Part shown: in pieces, positions 9,801 to 24,800 of the stretch
Layout of the letters: every line of letters starts with the position of its first letter
Position numbering within the stretch: position 1 is the stretch's first letter
Source: Cymodocea nodosa
Lineage: Eukaryota; Streptophyta; Magnoliopsida; Alismatales; Cymodoceaceae
DNA: 64,000 bases
Assembly: GCA_036874045.1 (NCBI GenBank)
Contig: CM072338.1
Span: forward strand, 19,366,501-19,430,500
Direction: 5' to 3'
Notes under the pieces: model-generated
What the model was told of the DNA's origin: nothing
The model's database searches: none
The model's input: only the letters and a program-made list of their open reading frames with translations
Position numbers and translations under genes: made by a program

Positions 9801-12800
9801 TTGGTACTTGACTTAATAAATATGACAAGAAATATAATTTTTTTCTTGCAATTTATGGAAACAAATGATAATGCAACAACCAAATTCAGTGCAATTGTTT
9901 TCTTTGGAAGTTAAATGATGTCAATGGTCAACGTCATGTTCATACAATTAGTTATAAGTTCATATTCATTGGTGACTATCATTGAGCACAAGTTTGTTCT
10001 TTCCTAGTGAATAGTAAGATTTATGATGGTGTTTGGGAATTTACTTTATTAAATGGTTTATTGGCAGTGGACACTAGATGCAGGGAAATGTTGCTAAAGG
10101 AAGCCTGCTTCCCTACGTTTGTCATGATTTACATGGTTTTTGGTGCCATGATGACAATCATCTTGATATTTTTTGGTATCCATATTGCTTGTGGTGTTCC
10201 ATCATCAATTTCTCACATGTACATCTGAGGCATATGCTTAATAGGCTCTTGTAGACAATTTATTGGGGGTAGAGCCTACTATAAGTGAAAAATTAATTTT
10301 TCTTGTAGTAAAGAACAGAATTCTTAGGGTTTTTCTGTAAAATGTAATCATTGTTTCAAAATGGATACAATGTTATACATAATCTGATTGAAAATCTCTT
10401 TTATACCCATTTCTGTTTTTCAAATGATATAAATGTCTTTTGTATGGGCATATATTTCTTCTCTGCAGCTTCATGAATGTGTTGGATCTGCAATCAGTAT
10501 ATTGGGCCCTGAGATGTTTCTAAAAATTCTTCCTCTCAATTTGGAGTGCAATGATCTGTCTGAAAACAATGCATGGATGCTTCCGATTCTGAAGCAATAC
10601 ACAGTTGGTGCAAAATTAAGTTTCTTTAAGAACACTATTTTAGTTATGATTGATCATATGCAGCAAAGAGCAAAGGAGGTAATAAATTTCCCTTCATAAT
10701 TTGGCCTATTTCTCTATTTGTTTAACTGTTTTCCTTTGCTTCATGTAGCTTGAGAGTGAAGGATTGATTGTATCAGCAAGGATTACTACAGGAATAGTGT
10801 ATTCATTGTGGTCCTTGTTGCCTTCCTTTTGTAATTATCCTTCAGATACTGCTAATGGCTTCAAAGATCTTCATAATGAACTGTGTGATGTGCTTCTTAA
10901 AGAACCTGATCTGCGGGGGTTAATTTGTTCCTGCCTGCAGGTTTGTTTGCTTTAGATTTTTTTTTATACCTGATGTTGATGCTACCTTAGTCATTATTTG
11001 TTTTATTTTAATCTCGTTCTTCAGATCCTAATTCAACAGAACAAGAAAATAGTTGAGGCACATGATGATGCATCAGTTGTACTTAGCATTCATGAACAAA
11101 AGGCAAAGGACCGCTATACAATTCAAATTGCTGAAGAGAACTTGAGTGTATTGCGGGCATTTGCCAAACGGAATCTAAAGGATCACTCTCTTTTCATGTC
11201 AAAAGAATCAGAATGTTCTCACAACATCATTAAAGTTTTGTCGGAGATTTTTCTTAATTCTTCAAATGATTGTGGTGGGTGCTTTCAGGTAAATATATTT
11301 GTATCTATGTTGAAATTGCCCTGGAAGTAAGTTAAATGAACAATCTATTAAATATCTCCATGTAGGATAAATGAAGAGTAATTTATTATCAAAAACCCAT
11401 TTTTAGCGTGGGTGGGTAATGGCCATCAAATCAATTCCTTGTGGTTTGTAGAAATGAGAATGTAAAAAAGGAAAAAATATTGAAGTTTATAAGAATCCAA
11501 TATTACAAACATTTCCTAGAAAAGCAAGGGTTAAAGAAATTTTTTTGAAATGTTATGTAAAAAATTCTAAATTGAAAATGAATAAATGTGAGTATAAATG
11601 CGTGCTTACTTCTGAGATAACATTATTAGGCTAGCTAATAGATCATAATTCACAATTGTAATATCATACTTTTTAAGGTGCCAAGGCACCAGGGTGCCTA
11701 GGCATCCATTTAAATTTCCAATTTTTTCATATTTATGCATATATTATGTATTTATGAATTTTAATAGTAATTATGCATACTTTTTGCTCTTTTCTTTCAT
11801 AAATAATATTGAGAAACATAAATAATCTTATGATAACATCAACACATAAGTGTATTAATACTGATATATATTTCAGAAATATATATTATTACGTGTTTCA
11901 ATAATTTTGTACGATTTAGTAATATTTCAACCTTAAAAAAATATATTTAACTAAACAGATCCAACAAATGATTTGCTTAATTAAGACAAGGTGAGATAAG
12001 CAGCAAGGCATGATTGATTCACAGATTGGCATATGCCTTAAAAAGTATGTGTAATGTAAATACCACATAGTTACATATCATGGTGTTGCTAAATTAAAAA
12101 ACGTAACTAAATATATAAGAAGCATAACTGAAGTATCAAATAAAGATGTAATGAATAATGAAATAATTGTCCTTTCTACAATAGATACATGTATTACATA
12201 TATGTATTTAAACTATGTCAATGATGCAAAGAATATTAACTTATTATATGTATAATACTGAAAAAATCAGATGTTAATACTAAAATTTATGTAAGAAAAA
12301 CTAGTTATGATGTATAGAATTTGTCAATAATACATACCAAAAATTATGATAATGTTGCAGAACGTGCTAAATATATACAGTAACGTAAAAACAGATTTTT
12401 ATTGCTACATATAATGTGGTGTTATTAAAATATGAAGTACAAGTCATGGTGTATGGATTCTGCCAATAAAATGCATAATAAAAATTATAATAACGTATTA
12501 AAATTATATTAACGTGCTGAATGTATGCATAAAACAACAGAATCGGGTGCTAAGCACAACGTATGATGTAATATTACAAAAATACGAAGAAATAGTTATA
12601 GCATTAATTTTGCTATAAAATGCAAAATGAAAAATCATAAAAACGTTTTATAATATGTTAAATACATGTAAAAACCTAAAAACTCAACTTTAAAAATTAG
12701 TTTTTAAATGGCTAAAACACACTAAGAAATTCATACAAATATTATTACATGAGTCTGGAGATGCTAGAGTTTCGTATCTGATTATGATCCTGTTCATTTA

Positions 12801-15800
12801 AAAAAGTTGAGGTCCCTTGGGATCCTGGCGATGCCCCAATGACTGTGGTTGGAGGATAGTTGAGTATCATCCCAAAAATGAATCAGCATAAAGAAGATAG
12901 TTGTTACGTTGCTTTTCTCACAATGAAGTTGCTGTTTATTCTACAAGATACTTGTAAGGTTGGAAAACTAACTAATTGCTGAAAATAAGGCATTATATAA
13001 TTGGCACCTGACAGGGATTAAATTTTGTGCATTTTAAAAAATGAGCTGGTGGTTCAGGACTTCAGGAGATCCCAGCTATGGTGCATTGACTCATATTTTT
13101 GGGTGTCGTACTTTAATTAGAAAATTGAGTGATGTTGTATGCCGCCTTGCTGGATAATGATAAGTTAGGGAGTGCCATAAAACCAATAGTTGGTCCATGT
13201 AGGCTATTTGCTCGTAAGGATAACCTCAAGCCATGCCCCTGCCTATGTGCATCTTTTGGATGTCTGTTTTACTGATCAATACACACCTATCTCCATGCAT
13301 GATTCCCTTTTGAGTGGGAATATATTGGAAAATTATGGCAACATGATTTTGCTAATATTATTTGTATATTTAGTTTTCAATTTCATGAATTTGTTAAAAG
13401 GACTATAATATAATTTGCATAAACGAGTAAATATTTTTCTTTATTTAGTTATTTTTTGCTTACTGCTAAAAAAGATTTTTCTTGTTAAGTTGATAATTCT
13501 TAACATTTGCAGTTCACCATCCGTGAGTATGCTTCCATATTAGACAAGGAGGATGTCAAATATCTCTTCAAAAGAATTATGAAACAGCTCCTAGCTGCAA
13601 CAGAAGAAGCTGTAGCTAATAAGAATAGAACTTTAAACTCCATGCAGATTGATAATTCAGCTGGAGAAAATTCACTGGTTGTTAAAAGGTTGGTTTTATG
13701 TTTAAATTCTACCTTACACCTTGAAACAACATATTGGATGATTATCATCATCCCTTATTTTGAGTCATCCTTTCATTTTCTTTCAATTTCTTGAAGTCAT
13801 CTTAAATAATTGTTCTCTATCATCTTCCAGCCATATAACCTTCATTTGGTTGGCAAGTACTAATCTATTGTATTATTGTGATTGTAGAGCATTGCTACTG
13901 GATCTAGCAGCTTCATTGTTGCCAGGTCTAGCAACTGACGAAGTCAATTTCCTATCATTATATTGTATAAAGCCTGGAGTCCAGGTTAGTTGTATTTATT
14001 TAATTTACTACATAAACTTGTTCTGAAGATATCATTATGCCGAGTCTTCTATGCTGATATTGCAGGATGAAGAAGGAATTATTCAGAAAAAGGCATATAA
14101 GTCCTTATCAATTATCCTTAAGGTATTTGTCCATTTTGTCAATGCAAAGCATTATTATTAGTATTTAAAACATCTTACTTTGTGTCATTAAGATCGAATA
14201 AAATTAATATGCCCAAAATAATGTTAATTGTATTTAGATTTCTGATAGAAACTGCAAATGGATATCAAATCATCCTAGCTTGTTTGATAACACTTATTTT
14301 TTGGGATTCATCTTGATTCAGTGTCATTGATGTTTTCTAGATTAATAAATTTTCATGCTTAATTTCATCCTAGCTTCTTCTTTAATTATAACCCACAGGT
14401 TTGAGTTGAATTTACATTAGATCCTTAATTTTAGTTGATCTATTGCTAAAATAATTGTAGTGCCATGGCCTTCCTACTCAGTACATTTTCTTGATGTTTT
14501 CATATATTGTTGAAATGTGAATAATTGAATATCCAACTAACAATTGTCTATGAGTTGAGATATTTATCTATTTATAAGCGCAAGTCATGCCCTCATTTTT
14601 ATTTCCCAACAATTGAATATTCAACTAAAAATTGACTGAGTTGAGATATTTATCTATATATATATATGCAAGTCATTTGACGTTACAATGTGAGATTATT
14701 CAAATGTTTTCCCTTACATTTGACGTTAGTTGGGACATATTACAATTGTTTTTTTTGAATCACGCGAGTCTGACCCGACTGAAACCTCACGATGCTCATT
14801 ATTCATTTGCCTAGGCAACCTCACGATGCTCATACACCTTGAGCTAAATGTCCTCAATAGTGATGATTTTTGTTTCTTGTTGTCAGAAACTAACTATTCA
14901 CGACTCTCATTTATATTTTTGTAGTTATTGATATTTTTGTTGAATATTTGATTTATTATTATTATTAAGATTTTTTGGCTGACCCCACATAGTGGGATTA
15001 TGGCTTAGATTGTTGTATCATTATTAAGATTTTTATTGCTATCTATTGTTGACTTATTGTTGTAGATATTATTATTGATTTGGAGGATAATTAAAAATTT
15101 GTTTATATTTAAGCTTTTATTGTTAATTTAAAAAATTACTTCTAGATATTAATGGATTAAGATATTCATAAACATGTTAAAACTATCTGAATGACTTGTA
15201 AAGTTGGAATTCTATTACCTTAATTGTTGTCATGGAATTCTACGTTGGTTTTGTGTTAGACTTTTGGTTTGACAAAAATGAAACATGTTAGACCTGATGG
15301 AAATGCTAATGTAAGTTTGACGAAATCACATAAGCTCACAAAAGGTCAAAAAGAATGAAGTTTGGTACAAAATTTTAGAAGGTAAAATTTTCTTAGTGCC
15401 AGAATATTATATGTTAATATAATAATTATACATATATATATTATATTTTCTTGAGGCCTTCCTTTATATTATATATAATGCCTTTTAGTTGATTTATTGC
15501 CAGAATATTTTTTTAGTGGCAAGAATTTACATTTCATTTATGCATTTTGTATATATTTTGCTAGATATTGTTTACAGTATTTTCTTTTGTCGAAAATGTT
15601 AATTTAAAAGATTCAAATAATTGTTTTAGTTTTTTTACATCCAAAATAATAATACAAATCATGAAAATTTCAAAACCTCGAACAAGAACTTGTATAGAGA
15701 AGGATTGCCTGTGGTGCAGTGGTTCTTCCAAACTAAATTTGCTTCTGAACGCAATCCTCAAATACAATTATATGTATCCTCAGCATAACAACTGGTACAG

Positions 15801-18800
15801 AAGGGGTTGGCCCGACGCAATCCTCTCTTACTAGTAGGGTTGGCTCCTCAAATACAATTCCTTAATGTTTTTGCATATGTTTTATTATATTATTTATATA
15901 CATTTCGTTTTGTGTCTACTTTGGTATATGCCTTATTTATTATCTATGTTTAAGTTATTTTTTTAAGAAATCCATCCACATCAGTTTCATTGGCTCTGTT
16001 GAGATATCCAATATCACATGATTCTCTAGTACACAAGATATATTTATTTCTAATACAAATTCTGTGCATGTTACAGGAGCATGGAGAATTTCTTTCAAAT
16101 AATCTACATGATGTAATTGAACTGATGGTCGATGCTCTGCCTTCTTGTCATTTTTCAGCTAAACGGTACAGGCTCGATAGCTTGTACTTCATAATCATAC
16201 ATCTTTCCAAGGTCAGAAGGGAGTTATTTATTGAACATTCCAGCAATAATATCACACAAATTGTTGACAATATAATGGATAAGTATCTTGTAAATGGTTT
16301 TCTTTTGACAGGATACATCAGACCAGTTGAAACATGAAACTATTAGTTCTTTTCTCACTGAGATTATACTTGCTCTGAAAGAGGTATAAATACTTCTCTT
16401 TTCATAATTTGGTGAATAATTAATCGAAATTGCTGGTTGGCTTCTGCTTAAATTGAGAAGGTATACCATATGTCAAATGCTTAGGCATTGCTGAAATAAT
16501 GCTTGCAGACATGCTGATGCTTACCGCATATTCCCGTCTCATTTTGTTATAAGCATTAAGTTAATTTTGCTTCTCTAGGAATTGGGGAATTGTTTGCTGT
16601 GGCTTGTGGATGTTATCTCAGAACTTGACTGAAACCTTTCCATATCTAATTCTTCTATGTTATTAAATATAATATCCATTCCTTTCACGGTAGACATTTT
16701 CCCCAATTGTAATTATTAACGAACTCCATCTTTCAACTTTGTTCTATGTTCAAGAAAATATTTACAAATATAAATTAACAATTTGCATATGATATAAGTT
16801 ATTTAAAGTAATATTATAATATCATTATTGTGTGTCATTTATTTGATTTTTGTTTGCAGGATAACAAAAAAACAAGAAATAGGGCATATGATTTACTTGT
16901 GAAAATTGGACATGCTTGTGAGGATGAAAAACATGGAGGCAAGGGGGAAAATCTTCAGCTACTTTTTAAGATGGTACTATAATCCAAGACCTACCATATT
17001 TGTACTTAGCCTTTTACGGTTAGTTTTGTTCTGAAACACATTGTGATCACTCTAGCAGTTGGTAGAATTTAACTAGACAAGTTTAGATTTAATGTAATTC
17101 CCGCTGAAATCGTTGAAATTGACTATGTACTCAGGTTGCCGGTGTGTTAGGTGGTAAAACGCCATTTGCAATTAGTGCAGCTGCCAAAGGGTTAGCTCGT
17201 CTGGCATATGAATTCTCTGATCTGATCAATGAGGCATACAAGTTCCTCCCATCTGCAGTCATGCTACTGAAGAGACACAATCGTGAAATATGCAAAGTAT
17301 CATTTTTTGCATTTCTTTATAACTGATTTACATCTAGGGGAATTTTTTATATTTTGAATCTAGGCTTTGAACGCTACTAAAGAGAATTCTGAAATATGCA
17401 ATGTATCATTTTTCTTAATTGTAATGGATTTACAATTAAGGAACCTTAGAATATTTATTGCCAGATATTAATTATGGAAATTTCTGAAGGTTAATAACAT
17501 GCTTACTAAGATGCCAAGGTGCCTAGGTATTTTATTTTAAAATTCATATATATTAACATATATAGGTGTATTTATCAAAGAAAGGTATCTCAAGAGTAGT
17601 GGCATTGTGAAGATTTTTTTAATGTTTTAGTCAAACACTAAAATAATTTTCAAGACTAGGGCCAATCGGAAAAAAAATATATAAAACCTTGCCACACCGT
17701 GAATATTCACTCTCATTTGAACCACAAATCTATCAACTCCATTAGATCATCATTGATCCAATGGACAGATCCTCTGTGCAAGCTTGTTCTGGATTGTCAT
17801 ATTACACTCAAATATTTATATAATTATGTATAAATTTATCTCTACTATTTTCTAAATAATATTCAAATATAAAAATAATTACAAGGTAACGTAAAAAATG
17901 TAGTGTAATATACTAATATGTATCTCACTAATATATATGATTATTTCATTGGTTATGTTTATTTCAGTAGTGTTCCATCAAACAATATATATATTTTTTT
18001 TGCAAGAAATATCCTTAAAAACCTAACTACAACCAGGATCCTTACTGGATCCATTATCAAATCTGACAAGGATTGGTAAAAAATCAAGGTGTGAAATGCC
18101 CAGAGGGCATTTCATGACTTTGCATCTATCTCAATAAGTATGCCTTATGATCTCCTTCATTGTAATATGCCTGACTCTTTAGGTTTTTTACCTGATTAGG
18201 TTAGGGATTATACTTTTTTGTTTGTTGTATTATGCACCACATTACTCTTCATGCTCAATTTATTGCAGGCTAGTTTGGGTTTTATGAAGGTGTTGGTAGC
18301 TAAGTCACAAGTGGATTGTTTGCATTTGCACTTAAAGGAGATTGTTGAAGGATTGGTAACATGGCAAGATGACACAAGAAAACATTTCAAAGCTAAGGTA
18401 TGGCATTTATGATGCAATTTTTTTTACTGAATATTTAAGGTAGCAACGTGTATGTCTTTTTTTCATTTTAGAAAAGTGTGAGCTTATAGTTTTCAGTTCA
18501 CAATGATCTAGTTGTTGAGGTTGCTTTTCCATATATAAGATCACGTCTTTAGCTTTGTGAATTTGTTGATGCATGAATATTTCCATTCTCAAATTTGGAT
18601 GATCACAGGGCATGGTTATTAAGGTGTCACCTAGTTGCCTGAGGCAAGGCGAGCATCCATCACCTAGGTATCTCTTAAGGTGTTGTGTTTTAATTAGATG
18701 GGTGCTTTTGTTGCCTGTTCAAAACCACAGGTTTACTTGGACCGAATCTTTCTAAACCTCGAACACTGTATCACCTAACTCTTCCTTTGTCTAAGTCCTT

Positions 18801-21800
18801 TCTTCCCTTTCAAAATCAGAAAACTCATCATCCTCTTCCATCTTATCCAGCTTTTGAATGGTTTTTGAGGCTTGTGATTTTCTAGCAGTCACAATTTTCT
18901 TCTTCTGTCTTCCATTTCATAGCCTTCTTTTTAAGCATTTTAAGTATGGTTTCTACTTTCTTCTTAGCAAATCAATCTATGTATTCCAGTTTTTACTTAC
19001 CAAAGCTTTAAAGTCTTCATCTTTGTACCAAACAGACTCCAACTTTAAAGTGCTGCTGAATTTCTCAGAGTTAGAATTCACTGATAAAGGAATATGGTCT
19101 GATCAATGATAAGGAAGGCCTCATACAGAGACATGAGGGTATCAATTTGATCATTCAACTTGTCAATAATATCAATTCTGAAAAATATAAGCTTCCTCTG
19201 AATGTTTGAAAAGTGGAAAGTGGTTTGTGATTGGCAGGTCTAAAAGTTCCGAGTCTTTGTTCCATTTAGTGGATGTCCTTATCTCCTTGGAGAGTGATCC
19301 ACTAATGGTGCTTTGCTCAGGTTAATGAATTCTATTAAAGTCACCCAGAAGGAACCAAGCACCACCTCATTTGTTCCCGATCTCAACCAATTCCTAGTAA
19401 AACTCAGGTTTATCTTAGCTAATCATTGGACCATAAACCCTTCCGCCCAACCACACCCATCTGTCACTGATGTTTTGAAAATGAACTAAAATAGAAAACT
19501 TTCCAATTCAATCATGAAGCAATCTATGCTGTGCTTTGCTCCAGGAAACAAGATGCCTCCTGTGGTTCCCTTAGTTGGCTTGAGGTGACCATCAAGTCTC
19601 TCCCTATTGTCCAACCTAACAAAGTCATGGTTAATCTCTTCTAATTTTGTTTCCTGTAGGCATAGGAAATCCACCCCATTCTTCCTCACTACATCCCCAA
19701 TTAGCTTGTACTTGCATTTGCCCCTACTCCCTAATGTTTCAAGTGAGGCTCTCCATACTTGATGAGTTTCCCCCATGAACTTATCGTCCTCCTCTAGCTT
19801 ATTCCATTCCCTCATGAAGCACTTCAACTGCCATCTCAAACAAACCCCAAACAACTCTGCCCTATTCAAGATCATGCCATCATCCCACTCTCTTGTTGGT
19901 CCATTTACCTAACAATAGGGGAACGTCAAAAGAGGAGTAGATACTTCCTCTTTTGTATCATCAGAAAAAGAATCCACTTTAGTAGATTGGGCCCTTGCAA
20001 CATCATTCCTGTTCCTATGACCCCAAAGAAGTTTTTAAATACCAAATAGATGTGAGGAGTCTTCTTCCTTGGCAACTTGAAATTTTTTTCACAGCAACAT
20101 TCTCTATCCACTCCTGAATTTTCTGGGTTTCTGAGTCTGGTTCCTTTCTGAAACTGAACCACTGATTAGCTTGTGACAATGGAGCATATTTTTAGTTCTG
20201 AGCTTCATCACTAAATGCCATTGAAACATTGCCCTTCAATATGAATTCACCTCAGAACCATACCCAACATTTGTCTTGCTCTGACTGCCACGTCTGGCAC
20301 ATTTAGCTCCTATGACAGCACATTTTAATGTTTCTCATGATAAATTGGAGATACTTTCTCCACCCTTGAAATCCTCTCCCCCATGTGAGAGTTGAATCCT
20401 TAAGAATCTCCACCTCATTGTTTCTTTCACCTCTCATAGTTGATGAAACATATCAACCAACTTGGTTGAACAAGTTAGCAAAAGTGGCCATGCTTCATGT
20501 CCAGGACCCTTGTGAATTGGATAGTAAGAAACTTCTCCTAGGGGACTGAGTGTCATTGCCATTGAATCCATGGAATAGTGTCATCAACATGCTTTAAAGG
20601 TCCTTCCTGCAAAACCTTGAATCATTAGGTCACATTAGGGAACGATGCTAACAATTCCATGCCAAAAATATGATTGACATCTATACTCCACCCTATCCTT
20701 TCTTCAGCCATCCCATAAATTCGTGCCCTTTAACACTTGGTGCAATGGCAAACAAAACAAGAATTGAGATGCACATCCTTGCAGCCTCCCAATGATTGCA
20801 TCTTCCAAGAAGCATCTGACATCTCTCCCTCCAAACTGCCAGATTCCATGTTTTAATGACTACTCATCTCCCTCACTTCCTTCAAACCCCTCCCTTGAAC
20901 CCTTTCTTTTAACCTCTTCTCTACATATGTAGCATGATGCCCCACCCATTGACACCACCTGCACTGGATCATATCCCTACACTTTTCCATTCTATCCCTA
21001 AAGCCTAGACATTGAAAACAATGGTCCAGCTTCTAGCACCTCCTCCCTTTATTGTTGACACCTGATATGCCTCCATGGCCCTTGCCTGCCACAATCCAAG
21101 GTCGAGGGAGACTTTATATGAGGATCACCACCAATGCTGAACTCTCCTCTTTTGATGCTAGTGTTCTCTCCTTGTTGTGACTCTTCTTCTCTACCCCATC
21201 CGTTATGCCCACAAGAATAATTCAGATCAGCAAATAGTAGTGTCATAACCACACCAAAAGCATTGAAGTTATAACTCACATGTTTTCAGAAACAACATAT
21301 GACTAAACTTAGTTTTTGTAACAAATTTTCTCAGATTGTTGGGGAAAGACCCTTTCTGTAGTCTGTTGTAAAATTAATTTTTTAAGTTTTTTATAATATT
21401 AATTGGGAGTTCCTAAGGGTCTTATGTGATTGAATTTTTGCTTTTGAGAAGTGTCTTGACTCTTGAACAAGAAAGAGCCTTTCTACCTTATTAGTTCTTT
21501 GCCATGGTTTGTTCTTAAGTGATGGAAGGTGGAAAGCTTAATGAATGGGGCATTGGCAGGATTGCTCTACGCACAACACAGCGATTGTATGTGCTTGGGA
21601 TTTTGTTAGAAAAATAGGATAAATTTCTATGTGAAGCTGCAGGATGAGCCTAGGATCTACAAGTTTGCAATTCAAGCAAGATCTTATTTTTCACTTACTT
21701 TCTTTTCAGTCCTCATCTTTTATCTCTACCTACGAACCTATGAATATTTATCAAATGGTCATGTTAGCATCTTATTGGATTGTAGTTGAATCTTATTCCA

Positions 21801-24800
21801 AGCAAAGTTAGCCAAATTGGTTTAAAATAAATTATTAGGGAAAAACACTCAAATATGAAACTATTATGAATTGCAGTACAATTCTTACTGGCAATTTAAT
21901 TTCTTAAAGAAATAGGAAAGGAAGAGGAGATTGTTGGTCACCTTTTTACCAATAAATAATGGTACGTGCTTATTGAATGTGGTCTTTTTCATGGAGTACA
22001 TAATTGGTATTACCAATCTGATTGATTGCAAGCATTTTAAAATCTTTGGAAACTTGTCAGTGTGACACTTTTGGATTTTAATGATTTTTTGAATTGCAAA
22101 ATTTAACTTATTATATAGTTTTTTAATATTTACTTGTTACGTAGTTAAAGCATGTGCTATTTGTAGGTCAAGTTGCTTCTTGAAATGCTTATAAAGAAAT
22201 GTGGTCTGGATGCTGTCAAAGTTTTTATGCCTGAAGAACATATGAAGCTTCTTAATAACATTAGAAAGGTAAATAAAACTGTAGATGGTTAAAATCAAAT
22301 TGTTTTTATTCTTTGTTGTTATTTATCCATATGCTCAATTGCAGATAACTGACCGCAAGGGGAAAACCAAATCAGAGAAGGATACTATCTCTCTTCATTC
22401 CAAAACAAGTTCAAGGTAACATTGATAAATGCATCTAGAACAATGTTCAATTAAGAAGAAATAGCTTTTTCTCTTGGAGTTAGTTTTTTGGCAGTCTACT
22501 TTTCTATAAAATTGTATTATATGACTATTTGTATTTTCTCATAATTAATGTTTTCAAATGATTGATGTGTATCTATCTAAAATGTAAAAGCCTTTATGCC
22601 AAATTTGGTTTCTCAGCCGTTGAACTTAATCCATAAGTGCATTGATCAATTATAAAATAAAACGTACATGTGAGGGTTCAGTCTTCAGTTTTTGGATCTT
22701 TTGTAGATTTCACATATGAATCTTGGTGGGATCAATGGCAAATCATTCCATTTAGCTTCTGATCTCGCAACATGCTGGGATCGGGAAAGGCAGAAGTGTC
22801 TCTTTTGAAGCTGATTTATTGATTCAGAATTCTTGCATGTGAGGGCTTTGCAACCTTTGGATCTATATCCTGGACAGTTAAAGAGGAACCAATAGTTTGA
22901 CTATTTTGTGCTTCGTATATTCTTCTTTAATAGCTAGGGATCTGCGATCTTGGTTGGCCTTGCACTCCTAGCGACAATTCACAAGTCAGAATTTCACCAG
23001 TTACGTGGGTTCAGTCCTCCAAGGCCTCTCTTCAACTTTGCCCTGATTATCTGCTTCTATAGTTTGATGAATAACGTATTAGGATTGATTAACTTCACTA
23101 AAGAAGGGAAGGGAGTTGAATAGTGGATCAACAATAGTACTTTATTAATTTAATAAATACTTAATTGATCTGCAAAGATATAAATGAATATGTATTAACT
23201 ATAGTAGTGGCAAGCTAAACTATGAGAAGAGATGAGAGACAATGAGAAATGTATGAGGAATTTATAGCGGAAGCAAATTACGTCCACTTCTCAAACTTTC
23301 CATTGGATCCTTACACTAATCCAATATTGTTTTAGGCAAACACTTCGCCATGTATAAATTTTTGCAAATCTGCCTAGTCTTTTCTCCTCACCATAGCAGA
23401 GTCTTTACTACAACCTGATGAGATAAGTTAAAGAACTAAAAACTACTAACAAACATGTTACTCTAGATCCCCTTAGCTTGCTCTTTGATGCTTGAGAATC
23501 TTCAATATGACTATGAATGGCGCTTTTCAAGGAGTGGGATTGAGCTCTCAAAGAATGAAAATTAAGCACAATAGATGTTGTGGCTTATGTTGTACCAAAT
23601 GTAAGTCTATGGAGGGGTTTATATGGTGTTCCAAAGGCCTAAAGTCGTAGGTACAATGACTAGGAATTTTTTCCAATGTCTAGTCGATCGTTATACCAAT
23701 TTTCTAATTGGCATGTTATTGGTCAAACAATCAAGTAGATTGTTATACCATTGTATGAAATGGTATTTCAGTCATAAATGCTCTCACACTTTGACAAATT
23801 GGGTATGCCAATTTGGAGATTTGATATGTTATTTATGCTCTAGGGAACAGTTGTTCTATCCTAAAAAATGGTATGTTAAATTTATTATGCCATTTTTGGT
23901 ACAGAGTTTAGTTGCACTTTAAAAATGATGTTCTGATTTTATAGGAGTATTGAGTTAGACTCATTTTTGTGTCACTCTAAATAATTCTTCTAAAGTATAT
24001 GTTTCTATCGTAAGTGTCTTATATGAAGATTTTAACATCAAAAGTATGCAAGAAACTTACAATTTGTCCTGGGACAAAGTATCATATCTCAAAATTACAT
24101 AAATAATACTAGACTTTAAACTAATTTTTTACTTCCTCATTTTTAGTGCTTTAAATCTTCTTTTTGGATCATTTTTTGTTTTTTCCTTCATCTTTCTTTG
24201 ACCTTGCTTAACCCTGTAGCTCTCATTTTCTCAAATTGATTTTCTTTACCATTTTCCTTGGCCATGCTTCATATATTTCTTGCAACAAACTTAACATATT
24301 ATTAAGCTTTGCATTATCAAAATCAATTGTAAAGGATTTCCCTAACATAACGAGCTTGGGAGTGCTACAGTTTGGTTTTTAAAAAACTGCGTCAGTTGTG
24401 AATAGAAACAGTGGATTTGGCATTGTTATCCGCATGCAATATTCCCCTTCACTGACCGCAGAATCATTTTGCTACTACACTGATCTTTTCTTATTCACAA
24501 TTATGCTATGGGTTCCTTCCATTTTTAATCCAATTCGTAGTATTAGGCCGTTGGATATGCTAAATTATACGCATTATTGGATTTGCTGTGTTAGATATTG
24601 AATTCCATCTTATCATTCAAAAAATCAAATTCCATCTTCCATGAGTTGACTTTGTTGAGATTCCAGGTTCTAGATCTTATACATGACTCTGTTCCTATTA
24701 TCTCGGCGTTTCTGCCCTTCAGATTATCACCAAAATTTATAGAGAATATTGTTGGTTTAAGGTTGCAAGCTGTATCATGTAATGTGTTGCTTCCTTGCTC

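Noticed and set aside
15672-15840. TTGCCTGTGGTGCAGTGGTT stretch, considered as a tRNA or SINE head
   Set aside because: A B box at the right spacing and a cloverleaf could not be found, so it was not called.
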